A DNA stretch of 64,000 nucleotides, taken from the NCBI GenBank assembly GCA_028689015.1, contig JAQTXC010000007.1:16937-80936 (forward strand), written 5' to 3'. Shown piece after piece: positions 17,730 through 27,577 of the stretch. Positions within the stretch are counted from its first letter, which is position 1. Each line of letters begins with the position of its first letter. A program made the translations under genes and the position numbers. This DNA comes from Dechloromonas sp. (GTDB lineage Bacteria; Pseudomonadota; Gammaproteobacteria; Burkholderiales; Rhodocyclaceae). A model generated the notes under the pieces. The model worked only from the letters and a program-made list of their open reading frames with translations, had not been told where the DNA came from and did no database searches.

Positions 17730-20582
17730 ATGAGCCTTGCCCTGATCGTTATGCTGCCCTTTCTCGGCGCCATCCTGCCGGCGCTGATGATCCGTGCCGG
17801 ACGCAATGCCTGCGCCACCAGCACCTTCACCGTCACGCTGCTCGCCTTCCTGTTATTGATGACCCATGCGCCGACGGTATTGCGCGGCGAAATCGTCCAC
17901 GCCCGCTGGGAATGGGTCCCGCAGCTCGGTCTCAACGTCAATTTTTTCCTCGACGGTCTCGGCTTCTTCTTCGCCGGCCTGATCCTCGGCATCGGCTTGT
18001 TGATCATCACCTACGCCCGTTTCTACCTGGCCAAGGAAGACCCAATGGGCAGCTTTTACAGCTACCTGCTGCTCTTCCAGGGCGCCATGGTCGGCATCGT
18101 GCTGTCGGACAACATCCTGCTACTGCTGGTCTTCTGGGAACTGACCAGCCTGTCGTCCTTCCTGCTCATCGGCTACTGGAAGCACCTGCCGGAAGGTCGT
18201 CAGGGCGCGCGCATGGCGCTGACCATCACCGGCGCCGGCGGCCTATCGATGATCGCCGGCATGCTGATTCTGGGTGACATCGCCGGCTCCTACGACCTGT
18301 CGGTCATCCTGCAGCACAAAGAAGCGATCCAGGCCTCGCCGCTCTATCTGCCGGCGCTGATCCTGATCCTCGGCGGCTGCTTCACCAAGAGCGCGCAATT
18401 CCCTTTCCATTTCTGGCTGCCGCACGCCATGGCCGCACCGACGCCGGTGTCCGCCTACCTGCACTCGGCAACCATGGTCAAGGCCGGGCTGTTCCTGATG
18501 GCGCGCCTGTGGCCGGTATTGGCCAGCACCGACGAATGGTTTTACCTGGTCGCCACGACCGGCCTGATCACCATGCTGATCGGCGCCTGGATCGCACTGT
18601 TCAAGGATGACCTGAAGGGCTTGCTCGCCTTCTCGACGGTCAGCCACCTCGGCCTGATCACCTTCCTGCTCGGCCTCGGTTCGCCGATGGCCGCCGTCGC
18701 CGCCGTCTTCCACATCCTCAACCACGCCACCTTCAAGGCCGCGCTGTTCATGAACGCCGGCATCGTCGACCATGAAACCGGCACCCGTGACATCAATAAA
18801 CTCGGCGGCCTGATGGCGCTGATGCCGATTTCCGGCACGCTGGCGATGATCGCCGCCGCCTCGATGGCTGGCGTGCCGCTGCTCAACGGCTTCCTGTCCA
18901 AGGAAATGATGCTGGAGGAAGCCGCTCACACCGCCTGGCTCGGCAACGACTGGATCGTGCCGGCGCTGGCGACGCTGGCGGCCTGCTTCTCGGTCGCCTA
19001 TTCGTTCCGCTACATCGTCCATGTCTATTTCGGCAAACCGGCCGGCGAAACGCCGCGGCATCCGCATGACCCGCCGTTCGGGATGTGGGGGCCGCCAACG
19101 CTGCTGGTCGTGCTGGTCGTGCTAATCGGCCTCTTTCCGGCGACCATCGCCGGCCCGCTGCTCGCCACCGTTGCCAGCGCCGTCATCGGTGGCCCGCTGC
19201 CCGACTATCACCTGGCAATCTGGCACGGCCTGACGCCGGCGCTGGGAATGAGCGCTGTGGCCGTCGTCGTCGGTCTGTCGCTGCTGATGGCCTACACCCG
19301 CGTCCGTCGCGGCTGGGCGGCCGGCCCGCATCCGGAAGCCAAGGCGATATTCCAGGGAACGCTCGCTGCCGCCGTCCGATTGGCCCAGATCATCACGCAC
19401 GGCCTGCATAACGGCTCACTACAACGCCACCTGGCCTTCACGGTCGGCGCCGCTGTCGTCCTCGGCTTCGTCGCCTTTGCCACCGCCACCCACGCCCCGG
19501 GCACACGCCCGCTGCTGCCGGCCACCCCGGTCGCGGTCATCGTCTGGCTGCTGCTGGTTGGTGCGACGCTGGCCGTGGTTTTACTGCATCGCCAGCGGTT
19601 GACCGCGCTAATCGCTGTGGGCGTCATTGGCATGGTCGTCTCGCTGAGCTTCGTCTATCTGTCTGCACCGGACCTGGCGCTGACGCAAATTTCGGTCGAA
19701 GTGGTCACGGTCATCCTGATTCTGCTGGCATTGAATTTTCTACCCAAAGCCACGCCGAACGAGAGCAGCACCAGTCGCCGGCTACGCGACGGCCTGATCG
19801 CAACGCTGGCTGGCCTCGGCGTCGGCGGCGCAACTTGGGCGATGACCACGCGCCCTGGCGAAACGCTGTCCGGTTACTACCTGGAGCAATCGCTCCCAGG
19901 CGGCGGTGGCACCAACGTGGTCAACGTCATTCTGGTCGATTTCCGGGGTTTCGATACCTTTGGCGAAATCATCGTCCTCGGCATTGCTGCACTGATCATC
20001 TACGCCCTGCTCGACGGCGCCACCCGCGGTGCCGTCGGCCGCAAGCTGGCCGCCTGGCAACCGGACCAGCAACGCGCCGCCGACCGTCATCCGTTGATGA
20101 TGGTGGTCGCCACCCGCGTCATGCTGCCGCTGGCGCTCCTGGTCGGCGCCTTCATTTTTCTGCGCGGCCACAATGTGCCCGGCGGTGGCTTCATCGCCGG
20201 CCTGATCGTCGCCATTGCCCTGATCATGCAATATATGGCCAGCGGCTACAGTTGGGCGGCGCAACGCATGAAGGTCGATTACCACGCCCTGATCGGCAGC
20301 GGCGTGCTGATCGCTGCCGCCACCGGTGCCGTTTCCTGGCTCACCGACCATCCCTTCCTGACCAGCGCTTTCGGCCATTTCCACCTGCCTTTGATCGGCG
20401 AGTTCGAACTGGCCTCGGCAATGGCCTTCGACACCGGCGTTTTCCTGACCGTCATCGGTGCCACCATGCTGGCACTAGCCAATCTGTCGCGCATTGGCTG
20501 CCTGGCCGAGACACTGCCACTGCAGGAGGCGGCCATGGAACCTGACCTACGCCGTACCCACCCTGCGCCCGGGGAACACTGA
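17730..20582 (+). CDS. mrpA: Mrp cation/proton antiporter subunit A, fused to subunit B
   Basis: A 950-residue polytopic membrane protein. Residues about 1-500 resemble the NuoL/ND5 proton-translocating fold (FWELTSLSSFLLIGYW, then KSAQFPFHFWLPHAMAAPTPVSAYLHSATMVKAG, split around its conserved glutamate and lysines). After a DUF4040/MrpB-like linker, residues about 795-925 form a complete MnhB/MrpB domain (RGHNVPGGGFIAGL). This A-B fusion matches the PhaAB type, and no separate mrpB follows. Mrp complexes exchange Na+ or K+ for protons and support pH and salt homeostasis. I chose the ATG at 17730; an upstream GTG ORF start would add 20 polar residues. mrpC begins one base after the stop. Confidence 0.92.
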   Translation: MSLALIVMLPFLGAILPALMIRAGRNACATSTFTVTLLAFLLLMTHAPTVLRGEIVHARWEWVPQLGLNVNFFLDGLGFFFAGLILGIGLLIITYARFYLAKEDPMGSFYSYLLLFQGAMVGIVLSDNILLLLVFWELTSLSSFLLIGYWKHLPEGRQGARMALTITGAGGLSMIAGMLILGDIAGSYDLSVILQHKEAIQASPLYLPALILILGGCFTKSAQFPFHFWLPHAMAAPTPVSAYLHSATMVKAGLFLMARLWPVLASTDEWFYLVATTGLITMLIGAWIALFKDDLKGLLAFSTVSHLGLITFLLGLGSPMAAVAAVFHILNHATFKAALFMNAGIVDHETGTRDINKLGGLMALMPISGTLAMIAAASMAGVPLLNGFLSKEMMLEEAAHTAWLGNDWIVPALATLAACFSVAYSFRYIVHVYFGKPAGETPRHPHDPPFGMWGPPTLLVVLVVLIGLFPATIAGPLLATVASAVIGGPLPDYHLAIWHGLTPALGMSAVAVVVGLSLLMAYTRVRRGWAAGPHPEAKAIFQGTLAAAVRLAQIITHGLHNGSLQRHLAFTVGAAVVLGFVAFATATHAPGTRPLLPATPVAVIVWLLLVGATLAVVLLHRQRLTALIAVGVIGMVVSLSFVYLSAPDLALTQISVEVVTVILILLALNFLPKATPNESSTSRRLRDGLIATLAGLGVGGATWAMTTRPGETLSGYYLEQSLPGGGGTNVVNVILVDFRGFDTFGEIIVLGIAALIIYALLDGATRGAVGRKLAAWQPDQQRAADRHPLMMVVATRVMLPLALLVGAFIFLRGHNVPGGGFIAGLIVAIALIMQYMASGYSWAAQRMKVDYHALIGSGVLIAAATGAVSWLTDHPFLTSAFGHFHLPLIGEFELASAMAFDTGVFLTVIGATMLALANLSRIGCLAETLPLQEAAMEPDLRRTHPAPGEH

Positions 20583-20583
20583 C

Positions 20584-20925
20584 ATGGAATTCCTGCTTTC
20601 TTCCGCCATTGGCTTGTTGACCGCAGGCGGCGTCTATCTGATCTTGCGCGCCCGCACCTACCCGGTCGTCCTCGGACTGTCCCTGCTCAGTTACGCCACC
20701 AACCTCTTCCTGTTCGCCACCGGCCGCCTGGTGCTGGACCAGCCACCCGTCATCTCGACGCTGGCAACGGGCTATACCGACCCCCTGCCGCAAGCGCTGG
20801 TGCTGACTGCCATCGTCATTTCCTTCGGTATGACGGCGGTCATCGTCGTCATGGCGCTGCGCAGCTACCTCGAAAACGGCAGCGACCATGTCGATGCGCC
20901 CGCGCCGGACGAGGCTCTACCATGA
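20584..20925 (+). CDS. mrpC: Mrp antiporter subunit C
   Basis: A 113-residue protein with three membrane helices, homologous to NuoK. The segments GVYLILRARTYPVVLGLSLL and DPLPQALVLTAIVISFGMTA are characteristic of MrpC/MnhC. The start at 20584 follows the mrpA stop by one base; its stop overlaps the mrpD start. The acidic tail (DHVDAPAPDEALP) is short and variable. Confidence 0.93.
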   Translation: MEFLLSSAIGLLTAGGVYLILRARTYPVVLGLSLLSYATNLFLFATGRLVLDQPPVISTLATGYTDPLPQALVLTAIVISFGMTAVIVVMALRSYLENGSDHVDAPAPDEALP

Positions 20926-22451
20926 ACCACTGGCTCATTGCCCCGATCGTCCTGCCGGCCATCATGGCGCCGATCCTGCTCATGGCGGCGCGCCACGACA
21001 TCGTGCTGGCGCGCATTTTCTCCATCGCCTCGGTCCTGGCTTTACTTGGCATCGCCCTGGCCCTGACGACCCTGGTCAGCAATGGCCTGATCGTCACCTA
21101 TGCTCTCGGCAACTGGCTGCCCCCCTTCGGCATCGTCCTCGTCGCCGACCGCCTTTCCGTGCTGATGCTGTTGTTGACCGCGGGACTGGCGCTGGCCGTG
21201 CTGCTCTTCGCCGTCGACGGCAGCGACCACCAGGGACGCCACTTTCATGCGCTGTTCCAGTTCCAGTTGATGGGCATCAACGGCGCTTTCCTGACCGGCG
21301 ACTTCTTCAACCTGTTCGTTTTCTTCGAAGTCTTGCTGATCGCCTCCTACGGGCTGATGGTGCATGGCGGTGGCGCCACCAGAACGCGCGCCGGCGTGCA
21401 GTACGTGGCGATCAACCTAGTCGGCTCGACGCTGTTTCTGATCGCCGTCGGCATGATCTACTCGGTGGCCGGCACCCTGAACATGGCTGACCTGGCGATT
21501 CGCGTCCCGCACATCGCGGCCGGCGACCAGGCGCTGCTACAAACCGGCGCCCTGCTGTTATTGCTGGTCTTCTGCATCAAGGCCGCGCTGGTGCCAGTGC
21601 ATTTCTGGCTGCCCGGTACCTATGCCAATGCACCAGCCGCTGTCGCCGCGCTGTTCGCCATCATGACCAAGGTCGGCGCCTACTGCGTGATCCGCCTCTA
21701 CATCCTGGCCTTCGGCGCCGATGCCGGTGTCGCCAGCTGGCTGGCCGCACCGTGGCTGCTGCCAGCCGCCCTGGTGACGCTGACCCTGGGCATGCTGGGC
21801 GTTCTCGCCGCTCGCCGCTTGAGCCAGCTGGCCAGCTTCGCGGTGATCGGCTCGATGGGCATGCTGCTCATCGCCATTGCACTATTCACCCCGGCCGCCC
21901 TGTCGGCTGCACTCTACTACCTGCTGCACTCAACCCTGGCCGGCGCCGTCCTGTTCCTGATCGCCGACCTCATCAGCCGCCAGCGCCCCGGCCACGACGA
22001 TAGGCTCACCGTCGCCCCGCGCTTTGCCCAACTGAGCCTGCTGGCGGGTGCCTTCTTCGTTGCCGCCATCGCTGCCACCGGGATGCCACCGCTATCCGGC
22101 TTCATCGGCAAGCTGCTGATTCTCAACGCCGCCCGCAGTAGCGTCGCCCCAGTCCTGATCTGGTCGTTGATCCTTGGTACCTCGCTGCTCGCCATCATCG
22201 GTTTTGGCCGGGCCGGCAGTACGCTGTTCTGGAAAAGCACCGGCGAAGCTGGCGAGTTTCCAGCCGCCGACCAGCGCCAGACCCTGTCGCTGGTCGCCAT
22301 CGGCCTCTTGCTCGCCGGCATCATCGGGCTGACATTGTTCGCCGGACCACTGACCGCCTACCTCGACGCCACGGCCGAGCAAATTTTTGCCACGCACCAC
22401 TACATCGCGGCAGTACTTGGCAATACTGCACTGCAAGGAGGCATCCGCTAA
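20922..22451 (+). CDS. mrpD: Mrp antiporter subunit D
   Basis: A 509-residue polytopic protein of the NuoM/NuoN proton-channel family. The conserved FNLFVFFEVLLIASYGLMVHGG segment, split around its key glutamate, KAALVPVHFWLPGTYANAP and TGMPPLSGFIGKL motifs are visible. Together with MrpA it forms the ion-translocating core of the complex. It overlaps mrpC (ATGA) and shares a base with the mrpE start. Confidence 0.93.
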   Translation: MNHWLIAPIVLPAIMAPILLMAARHDIVLARIFSIASVLALLGIALALTTLVSNGLIVTYALGNWLPPFGIVLVADRLSVLMLLLTAGLALAVLLFAVDGSDHQGRHFHALFQFQLMGINGAFLTGDFFNLFVFFEVLLIASYGLMVHGGGATRTRAGVQYVAINLVGSTLFLIAVGMIYSVAGTLNMADLAIRVPHIAAGDQALLQTGALLLLLVFCIKAALVPVHFWLPGTYANAPAAVAALFAIMTKVGAYCVIRLYILAFGADAGVASWLAAPWLLPAALVTLTLGMLGVLAARRLSQLASFAVIGSMGMLLIAIALFTPAALSAALYYLLHSTLAGAVLFLIADLISRQRPGHDDRLTVAPRFAQLSLLAGAFFVAAIAATGMPPLSGFIGKLLILNAARSSVAPVLIWSLILGTSLLAIIGFGRAGSTLFWKSTGEAGEFPAADQRQTLSLVAIGLLLAGIIGLTLFAGPLTAYLDATAEQIFATHHYIAAVLGNTALQGGIR

Positions 22452-22975
22452 TGGCTGATCCGCACATGCCAGAGCAGCCCGGCCTGCTGCGCCGCTGCTG
22501 CCCACACCCCCTGCTTAGCCTGGCGCTGACCTTGATCTGGCTGCTGCTGATCAATAGTTTCTCGGTCGGCGGCTTGCTCGTCGGCCTGACTCTGGGCCTG
22601 GCCATTCCGCGCCTGACGAGCAGTTTCTGGCCGGGCCGCCCCAGAGTCCGGCACTACGGCAAAGTCGTAGCCTATGTCCTGCTGGTCATCCGCGACATCA
22701 TCGTGGCCAATCTGCAAGTCGCCTTTATCATCCTGTTCCGTCCCGTTGGCAGCCTGCACACCCGCTGGCTCTGCGTACCACTCGATCTGACCAGCCCGGA
22801 AGCGATCACCCTGTTTGCCGGCACCATCACGATGACACCGGGCACCGTCAGTTGCGACCTGTCGGCCGATGGCAAGGCCCTGCTGGTCCATTGCCTCGAT
22901 GCCCCGGATGCCGAAGCCGCCATTCGCGAGATGAAGGAACGCTACGAATCCCGGTTGCAGGAGATCTTCGCATGA
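22451..22975 (+). CDS. mrpE: Mrp antiporter subunit E
   Basis: A 174-residue protein with two N-terminal membrane helices and a cytoplasmic domain. VIRDIIVANLQVAFIILF and FAGTITMTPGTVSCDLSADGKALLVHCLD are typical of MrpE/MnhE. The start overlaps the mrpD stop (TAATG). MrpE is needed for stable complex assembly in studied systems. The mrpF start overlaps its stop. Confidence 0.92.
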   Translation: MADPHMPEQPGLLRRCCPHPLLSLALTLIWLLLINSFSVGGLLVGLTLGLAIPRLTSSFWPGRPRVRHYGKVVAYVLLVIRDIIVANLQVAFIILFRPVGSLHTRWLCVPLDLTSPEAITLFAGTITMTPGTVSCDLSADGKALLVHCLDAPDAEAAIREMKERYESRLQEIFA

Positions 22976-23241
22976 TCGACTACGCCATCCTCTACGCCTA
23001 CGGTGCCATCAGCCTCGGCCTGCTGTTCAACCTGTGGCGGCTTTTTGCCGGCCCCAGCACGGTTGACCGCATCCTCGCCGTCGACACCATGGTCATCAAC
23101 GTCATTGCCTTGATCATCGTCTACGGCATCCAGATGGGCAGCACCGTCTACTTTGAGGCCGCCCTGTTGCTGGCCATGTTCGGATTCGTGTCAACGGTGG
23201 CTTACTGCAAGTTCATCCTGCGCGGCAACATCATCGAATAG
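22972..23241 (+). CDS. mrpF: Mrp antiporter subunit F
   Basis: An 89-residue protein with three membrane helices. RLFAGPSTVDRILAVDTMVINV and the conserved aspartates are characteristic of MrpF/MnhF. Its ATG overlaps the mrpE stop (ATGA); mrpG follows after ten bases. Confidence 0.92.
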   Translation: MIDYAILYAYGAISLGLLFNLWRLFAGPSTVDRILAVDTMVINVIALIIVYGIQMGSTVYFEAALLLAMFGFVSTVAYCKFILRGNIIE

Positions 23242-23251
23242 GGCAGCAACC

Positions 23252-23620
23252 ATGGAATTTCTCAACGAACTACTGGTTTCCAGCCTCATCGTCATCGGCG
23301 CCACCTTCGCCCTGATCGGCTCCTACGGCATGCTCAAACTGCCCGACCTGATGAGTCGCCTACACGCCCCGACCAAGGCGACGACGCTCGGCGTCGGCGG
23401 TGCGCTGGTCGCATCGATGGTGTATTTCCTGGCACTCAACGGCACGGTATCGATCCACGAACTGCTGATCTCGCTCTTCCTCTTTCTCACCGCACCGATT
23501 ACCGCCCATTTCCTGGCCAAGGCCTGGCTGCACACCCAGCAGCCCAACACCCTGCCCCGTCCGGCACGGCATGACTGGTCCACCTTCGAAAAGGCCCCGG
23601 GCAGCGACGAAGCCGGCTGA
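23252..23620 (+). CDS. mrpG: Mrp antiporter subunit G
   Basis: A 122-residue protein with three membrane helices. GSYGMLKLPDLMSRLHAPTKATTLG is the MrpG/MnhG signature region. It is the last gene of the operon, and a strong hairpin overlaps its final codons. The polar tail after residue 95 is unremarkable. Confidence 0.92.
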   Translation: MEFLNELLVSSLIVIGATFALIGSYGMLKLPDLMSRLHAPTKATTLGVGGALVASMVYFLALNGTVSIHELLISLFLFLTAPITAHFLAKAWLHTQQPNTLPRPARHDWSTFEKAPGSDEAG

Positions 23621-23631
23621 ACCCAGCCGGC
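23612..23631 (+). terminator. Hairpin at the end of the mrp operon
   Basis: GCCGGCTG (23612-23619) and CAGCCGGC (23624-23631) form a perfect eight-base stem with an AACC loop. The stem spans the mrpG stop codon. No good T-tract follows, so it may be a weak or factor-assisted terminator or a 3'-end stabiliser. Confidence 0.45.
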
Positions 23632-23846
23632 ACGGGGAAAGTTTCAAAACGTTGAGCACTTGCTGTAATCTGCGGCGACCGTGATCGAACTCCCCGACGA
23701 ATCGCCCTCATCGCCCGCATTTTGAGCACACTAGGGAAGCACTGCTTTATTCCCGCCCCATTCCCTGCTGACAATCGAGACCAGATATCCACGGTATAAA
23801 AACGACAAATCGCCAAAAAATGACCAACCAAAAAAATCAATAAAGG

Positions 23847-26447
23847 ATGCGTGACTTAAGAGAAACATCAGCCAACTGGCCAGTCATCAGATCCGTTCTG
23901 CTGTTCATTGTCATCTGGACGATCCTCGTGCTCGCCTCCCTGCTTACTCAGCGCGAACAACTGAACCGGACTGCGAATGCACTCGCCCGCATCGATGCGG
24001 TTGCCAACCTAAAGAAAGACATGTCGATCCGCAAGTGGGCATCGAGTGTCGGCGGTGTTTTCATCCGCGAGGCACACTTGCCCCCCTTCAACTCCCTAGA
24101 GGAGGCCGAACGCGTTTTCGTCGCCCAGGCCAATGGCGAATCCCTGCGCCTGATTTCCGTGACGCCCATGCATCTGCTGCTCGCCATCCAGGAAACCAGC
24201 AACACCGCCTTTGGCGGGCGCGAACGCTTGACTTCGAAGCAGTTACGCAATGTCGAAAACGCCCCTGACGACTGGGAATCAAGTGCACTGGAGGCGCTCA
24301 GCAAAGGGGCCGAGCTAGTCACCGAATCGCTCCCGACCAAGGGCTCGCACGGCCTGATGCGCGCGATGATCCCGATGCGCATGGAAAAGGAATGCCTGGA
24401 ATGTCACCGCGACACCCTCGTACCGGTTGGCGGCCTGCGTGGCGGCGCAACCATCTCGATCAATCTGAACGCCTACCGCACCGCCCAGGAGCCCACCTGG
24501 CATGCCATCCAGCTCTGGCACTTTGGCATCTGGATCATCGGCCTGGCCGGATTTCTGAGTTTTGGCTACCTGGCCCGCCGGCGCAACATCGAAAGAACCC
24601 AGCTCGATGAGGAGCGCCACGAAAACGAGATGGCCTTCGGTGCCATGGCCGAAGGTGCCGTGATTACCGACGCTAATGGCAGCATCCTTTGGGTCAATGA
24701 TGCCTTTTGTCGGATAAGCGGCTACCCGCGTGACGAAGTGATTCATCGAAACCCGCGCCTGTTCAAGTCGGGCCGGCACGACGCTGCCTTTTACCAGCAG
24801 ATGTGGACCCAATTGACTGAAAAAGGCCACTGGCGCGGTGAACTCTGGAATCAGCGAAAATCGGGCGAGATCTTTCCCGAGGAAATCTCGATCCAGGCTC
24901 TGAAGGGGCCGGATGGCCGGATACGCCGTTTCATCTCGATCTTTTCCGACATCACCGAGCGCAAGCGTATCGAGCAAGAGTTGCAAAACTACCGTAAAGA
25001 CCTCGAGGAGCAGGTCCGCAAGCGTACCGAGGAACTAACCGAGGCGCGCAATGCGGCCGAGGCGGCGAATCGCTCGAAATCAACTTTCCTCGCCAACATG
25101 AGCCACGAGCTGCGTACTCCGCTCAATGCCGTGATCGGCTTTTCGCAACTGATGGAAAAAGACCCGGCCCTGGCCGACCTGCAGCGCCGCCACGTCGAAA
25201 TCATCAACCACTCTGGCAATCACCTGCTGACCCTGATCAATGACGTACTAGAGCTCTCCAAGATCGAGTCGGGCAAGATGGAGATGCATCAGGAAGAAAT
25301 CGATCCGGCCAGCCTGCTCGAACAAGTCGTTGGCATGATGCGCCTGCGCGCCGAGCAGGCCGGGCTGGCGCTGCATCTCGACGCCGCCGACCTGCCGGCA
25401 ACAGTTATCCTCGACCCGCTGATGCTGCGCCAAGTCTTGCTCAACCTGCTGTCGAACGCGATCAAGTTTACTCCGCACGGCAAGGTTACCTTGAGTGTAC
25501 GCAGCACCAGACTGGACGATGATCGGGTGCGCTTGTCTTTCAGCGTGCTCGATACAGGCATCGGCATCCAACCCGAGGATCAGGAACGCATTTTCCGTCC
25601 CTTTGAACAGGCCGGTATCCCACAACAAGGCGGCACCGGCCTCGGTCTGAGCATCTGCCGACAATACATAGCAATGATGGGCGGCGAACTGGCGCTTGAA
25701 TCGACGCCGGACGTGGGGTCCTCTTTCAGTTTTGCGCTGCCGGTGAGCGCCGGCAAACAAGCCCTGAGCACCCCGCCGAAAGGGCGTGTCGTCGCACTCG
25801 AAGCGGCGCAACAGGGTCACCACGTTCTGGTGGTGGACAACACTCCCGAATCCAGCCTGCTCGTGCGCTCACTAATCGAACCGCTGGGCTTCAGGGTCAG
25901 CGAAGCCACCAGCGTTGGTGAGATCAAGAGCGCCATGCGTAGCGAGTTGCCTGACCTCATCTTCATGGACTGGTTTCTGCCCGATGGGAACGGTCTGGAT
26001 GCCATCCGGCACATTTGCAGCACGCACGGACCAGCCCGGCCGCGCATCGTCATGCTGACTGCCAACGCCCTCGAAAAAAGCCGCGAGGCCGCACTTGCCG
26101 CCGGTGCCGATGACTTCCTGAGCAAGCCTTATGAGGAAGACGAACTCTATGCAACACTGGAAAAGCAGCTCGCCATTCATTTCACCCGTCGGCAAACGCA
26201 AACCGAGCCAGCTACATTCGGCAGCACCGGCGAGATTTCCGCCGCCGACCTGCTTGCCCTGCCGCCCGAAATTCGCGCCCGACTGGCCCAGGCAGCCATT
26301 TCACTGAACCCGGAACAGATCGCCACGGCCTTGCACGAACTCGCCGGCGACTATCCGGAACTGGCCAGGGGACTGGGCGAATTCTGCGACACCCGCCGCT
26401 ACCAGCGCCTCTGGCAGGTGCTCGGTATACTCGACAACGAGGAATAA
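23847..26447 (+). CDS. Hybrid histidine kinase with periplasmic c-heme sensor domain
   Basis: An 866-residue membrane protein. A helix at about residues 11-32 leads into a periplasmic DUF3365/Tll0287-like domain with one c-type heme motif CLECH (residues 183-187), then a second helix (about 223-245). Cytoplasmic PAS (about 260-375), coiled-coil, HisKA (H420 in MSHELRTPLN), HATPase (NLLSNAIKF, GTGLGLSI) and a receiver (D708 in FMDWFLPDG) follow. A helical tail (about 790-866) may be a degenerate phosphotransfer region. A covalently bound heme outside the membrane suggests sensing of redox, NO or another gas. An in-frame stop sits two codons upstream, so the ATG at 23847 is the only start, although AAAGG abuts it. 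It begins a three-gene run with the next receiver-kinase and NarL-type regulator. Confidence 0.87.
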   Translation: MRDLRETSANWPVIRSVLLFIVIWTILVLASLLTQREQLNRTANALARIDAVANLKKDMSIRKWASSVGGVFIREAHLPPFNSLEEAERVFVAQANGESLRLISVTPMHLLLAIQETSNTAFGGRERLTSKQLRNVENAPDDWESSALEALSKGAELVTESLPTKGSHGLMRAMIPMRMEKECLECHRDTLVPVGGLRGGATISINLNAYRTAQEPTWHAIQLWHFGIWIIGLAGFLSFGYLARRRNIERTQLDEERHENEMAFGAMAEGAVITDANGSILWVNDAFCRISGYPRDEVIHRNPRLFKSGRHDAAFYQQMWTQLTEKGHWRGELWNQRKSGEIFPEEISIQALKGPDGRIRRFISIFSDITERKRIEQELQNYRKDLEEQVRKRTEELTEARNAAEAANRSKSTFLANMSHELRTPLNAVIGFSQLMEKDPALADLQRRHVEIINHSGNHLLTLINDVLELSKIESGKMEMHQEEIDPASLLEQVVGMMRLRAEQAGLALHLDAADLPATVILDPLMLRQVLLNLLSNAIKFTPHGKVTLSVRSTRLDDDRVRLSFSVLDTGIGIQPEDQERIFRPFEQAGIPQQGGTGLGLSICRQYIAMMGGELALESTPDVGSSFSFALPVSAGKQALSTPPKGRVVALEAAQQGHHVLVVDNTPESSLLVRSLIEPLGFRVSEATSVGEIKSAMRSELPDLIFMDWFLPDGNGLDAIRHICSTHGPARPRIVMLTANALEKSREAALAAGADDFLSKPYEEDELYATLEKQLAIHFTRRQTQTEPATFGSTGEISAADLLALPPEIRARLAQAAISLNPEQIATALHELAGDYPELARGLGEFCDTRRYQRLWQVLGILDNEE

Positions 26448-26449
26448 GC

Positions 26450-27577
26450 ATGGAAAACACGTCGACCGCCCGCACCGAGGTGATGATCGTCGAAGACACC
26501 TCGGCTTCGCTCGAACTGCTCTGCGAACTGCTGACCCAGGCCGGCTATGCCGTGCGCCCGGCCCCGGAGGGTGCGATGGCGCTGCGTTCGGCCCAGGCCA
26601 AGCCGCCGGAACTGATCCTGCTCGATATCCGCATGCCCGGCATCGATGGCTTTGAAGTCTGCCGCCGCCTGAAAGCCGATGCGCGCACGCGCGACATCCC
26701 AGTCATTTTCCTTTCCGCGCTGCGTGACGAGTCCGACACCCTGCGCGGCTTTGCGCTCGGGGCTGTCGATTTCATCGCAAAACCCTACCGGCCCGAGGAA
26801 GTGCTGGCTCGGGTGCGCACCCATGCCGAGTTGCGCCGCCTGCAGAGCGGCCTCGAAGAGCGCGTCAGGGAACGTACCGCCCAATTACTCGAAGCCCAGA
26901 CCCGGCTGCTCGAATCGCAGGGTCGCCTGCAGGAACTGGCCAGCTTTCTGCAAAACGTACGCGAAGAAGAACGCACCCATATCGCCCGCGAACTGCACGA
27001 TGAACTCGGCCAGACGCTGACCTCGCTGCGCATCGATCTCGGCTGGCTGCGCGACAAATGTATAAAACAGGGTGCAGCCGTGGTCGACCGAGCGAACGGC
27101 GCCTACGCGCTGGTCGAGCGCACCATCGATGCTCTGCGCCGGATTTCCGAAGGCCTGCGGCCCGGCATGCTCGACGTGCTCGGTCTGGCCGCCGCCGTCG
27201 AACACCATGTCACGCAATTCGAGGAACGCAACGGGATCAGTTGTACGCTAACCATGAACCAGGAAGAGTTCACCATCGACGGCGAGCTCGCAACCGCGAT
27301 TTTCCGCCTGATCCAGGAGGCCTTAACCAATGTCCTCCGGCATGCGGCCGCCAGCCAGCTCAATGTCAGCATCGACGAAGACGAAGACTGCATCCGGGTT
27401 AGCATCGAGGATGACGGCCAAGGCTTCCAGCCGGCCCAGGACAAGAAAACCTTCGGCCTGCTCGGTATGCAGGAGCGGGTCAAAATGCTCGGCGGCAGCA
27501 TTGCGATCAGCAGCCAGCCCAATGCAGGTTGCCGGATCGAAGCGACATTTCCCAAGCAGGGAGCTCACAGAAAATGA
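26450..27577 (+). CDS. Receiver-histidine kinase (HisKA_3 type)
   Basis: A 375-residue soluble protein. An N-terminal receiver (D59 in LILLDIRMPG, K111) is joined by a coiled-coil (about 125-170) to a NarX/DegS-type kinase module: H183 in IARELHDELGQT, a DHp helix pair and HATPase motifs (EALTNVLRHAAA, DDGQGF, GLLGMQERV). The receiver can take phosphate from the upstream hybrid kinase, and the kinase part can pass it to the NarL-type regulator whose start it overlaps (ATGA). That would make it a relay node; the flow itself is inferred from order and domain types. Confidence 0.85.
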   Translation: MENTSTARTEVMIVEDTSASLELLCELLTQAGYAVRPAPEGAMALRSAQAKPPELILLDIRMPGIDGFEVCRRLKADARTRDIPVIFLSALRDESDTLRGFALGAVDFIAKPYRPEEVLARVRTHAELRRLQSGLEERVRERTAQLLEAQTRLLESQGRLQELASFLQNVREEERTHIARELHDELGQTLTSLRIDLGWLRDKCIKQGAAVVDRANGAYALVERTIDALRRISEGLRPGMLDVLGLAAAVEHHVTQFEERNGISCTLTMNQEEFTIDGELATAIFRLIQEALTNVLRHAAASQLNVSIDEDEDCIRVSIEDDGQGFQPAQDKKTFGLLGMQERVKMLGGSIAISSQPNAGCRIEATFPKQGAHRK

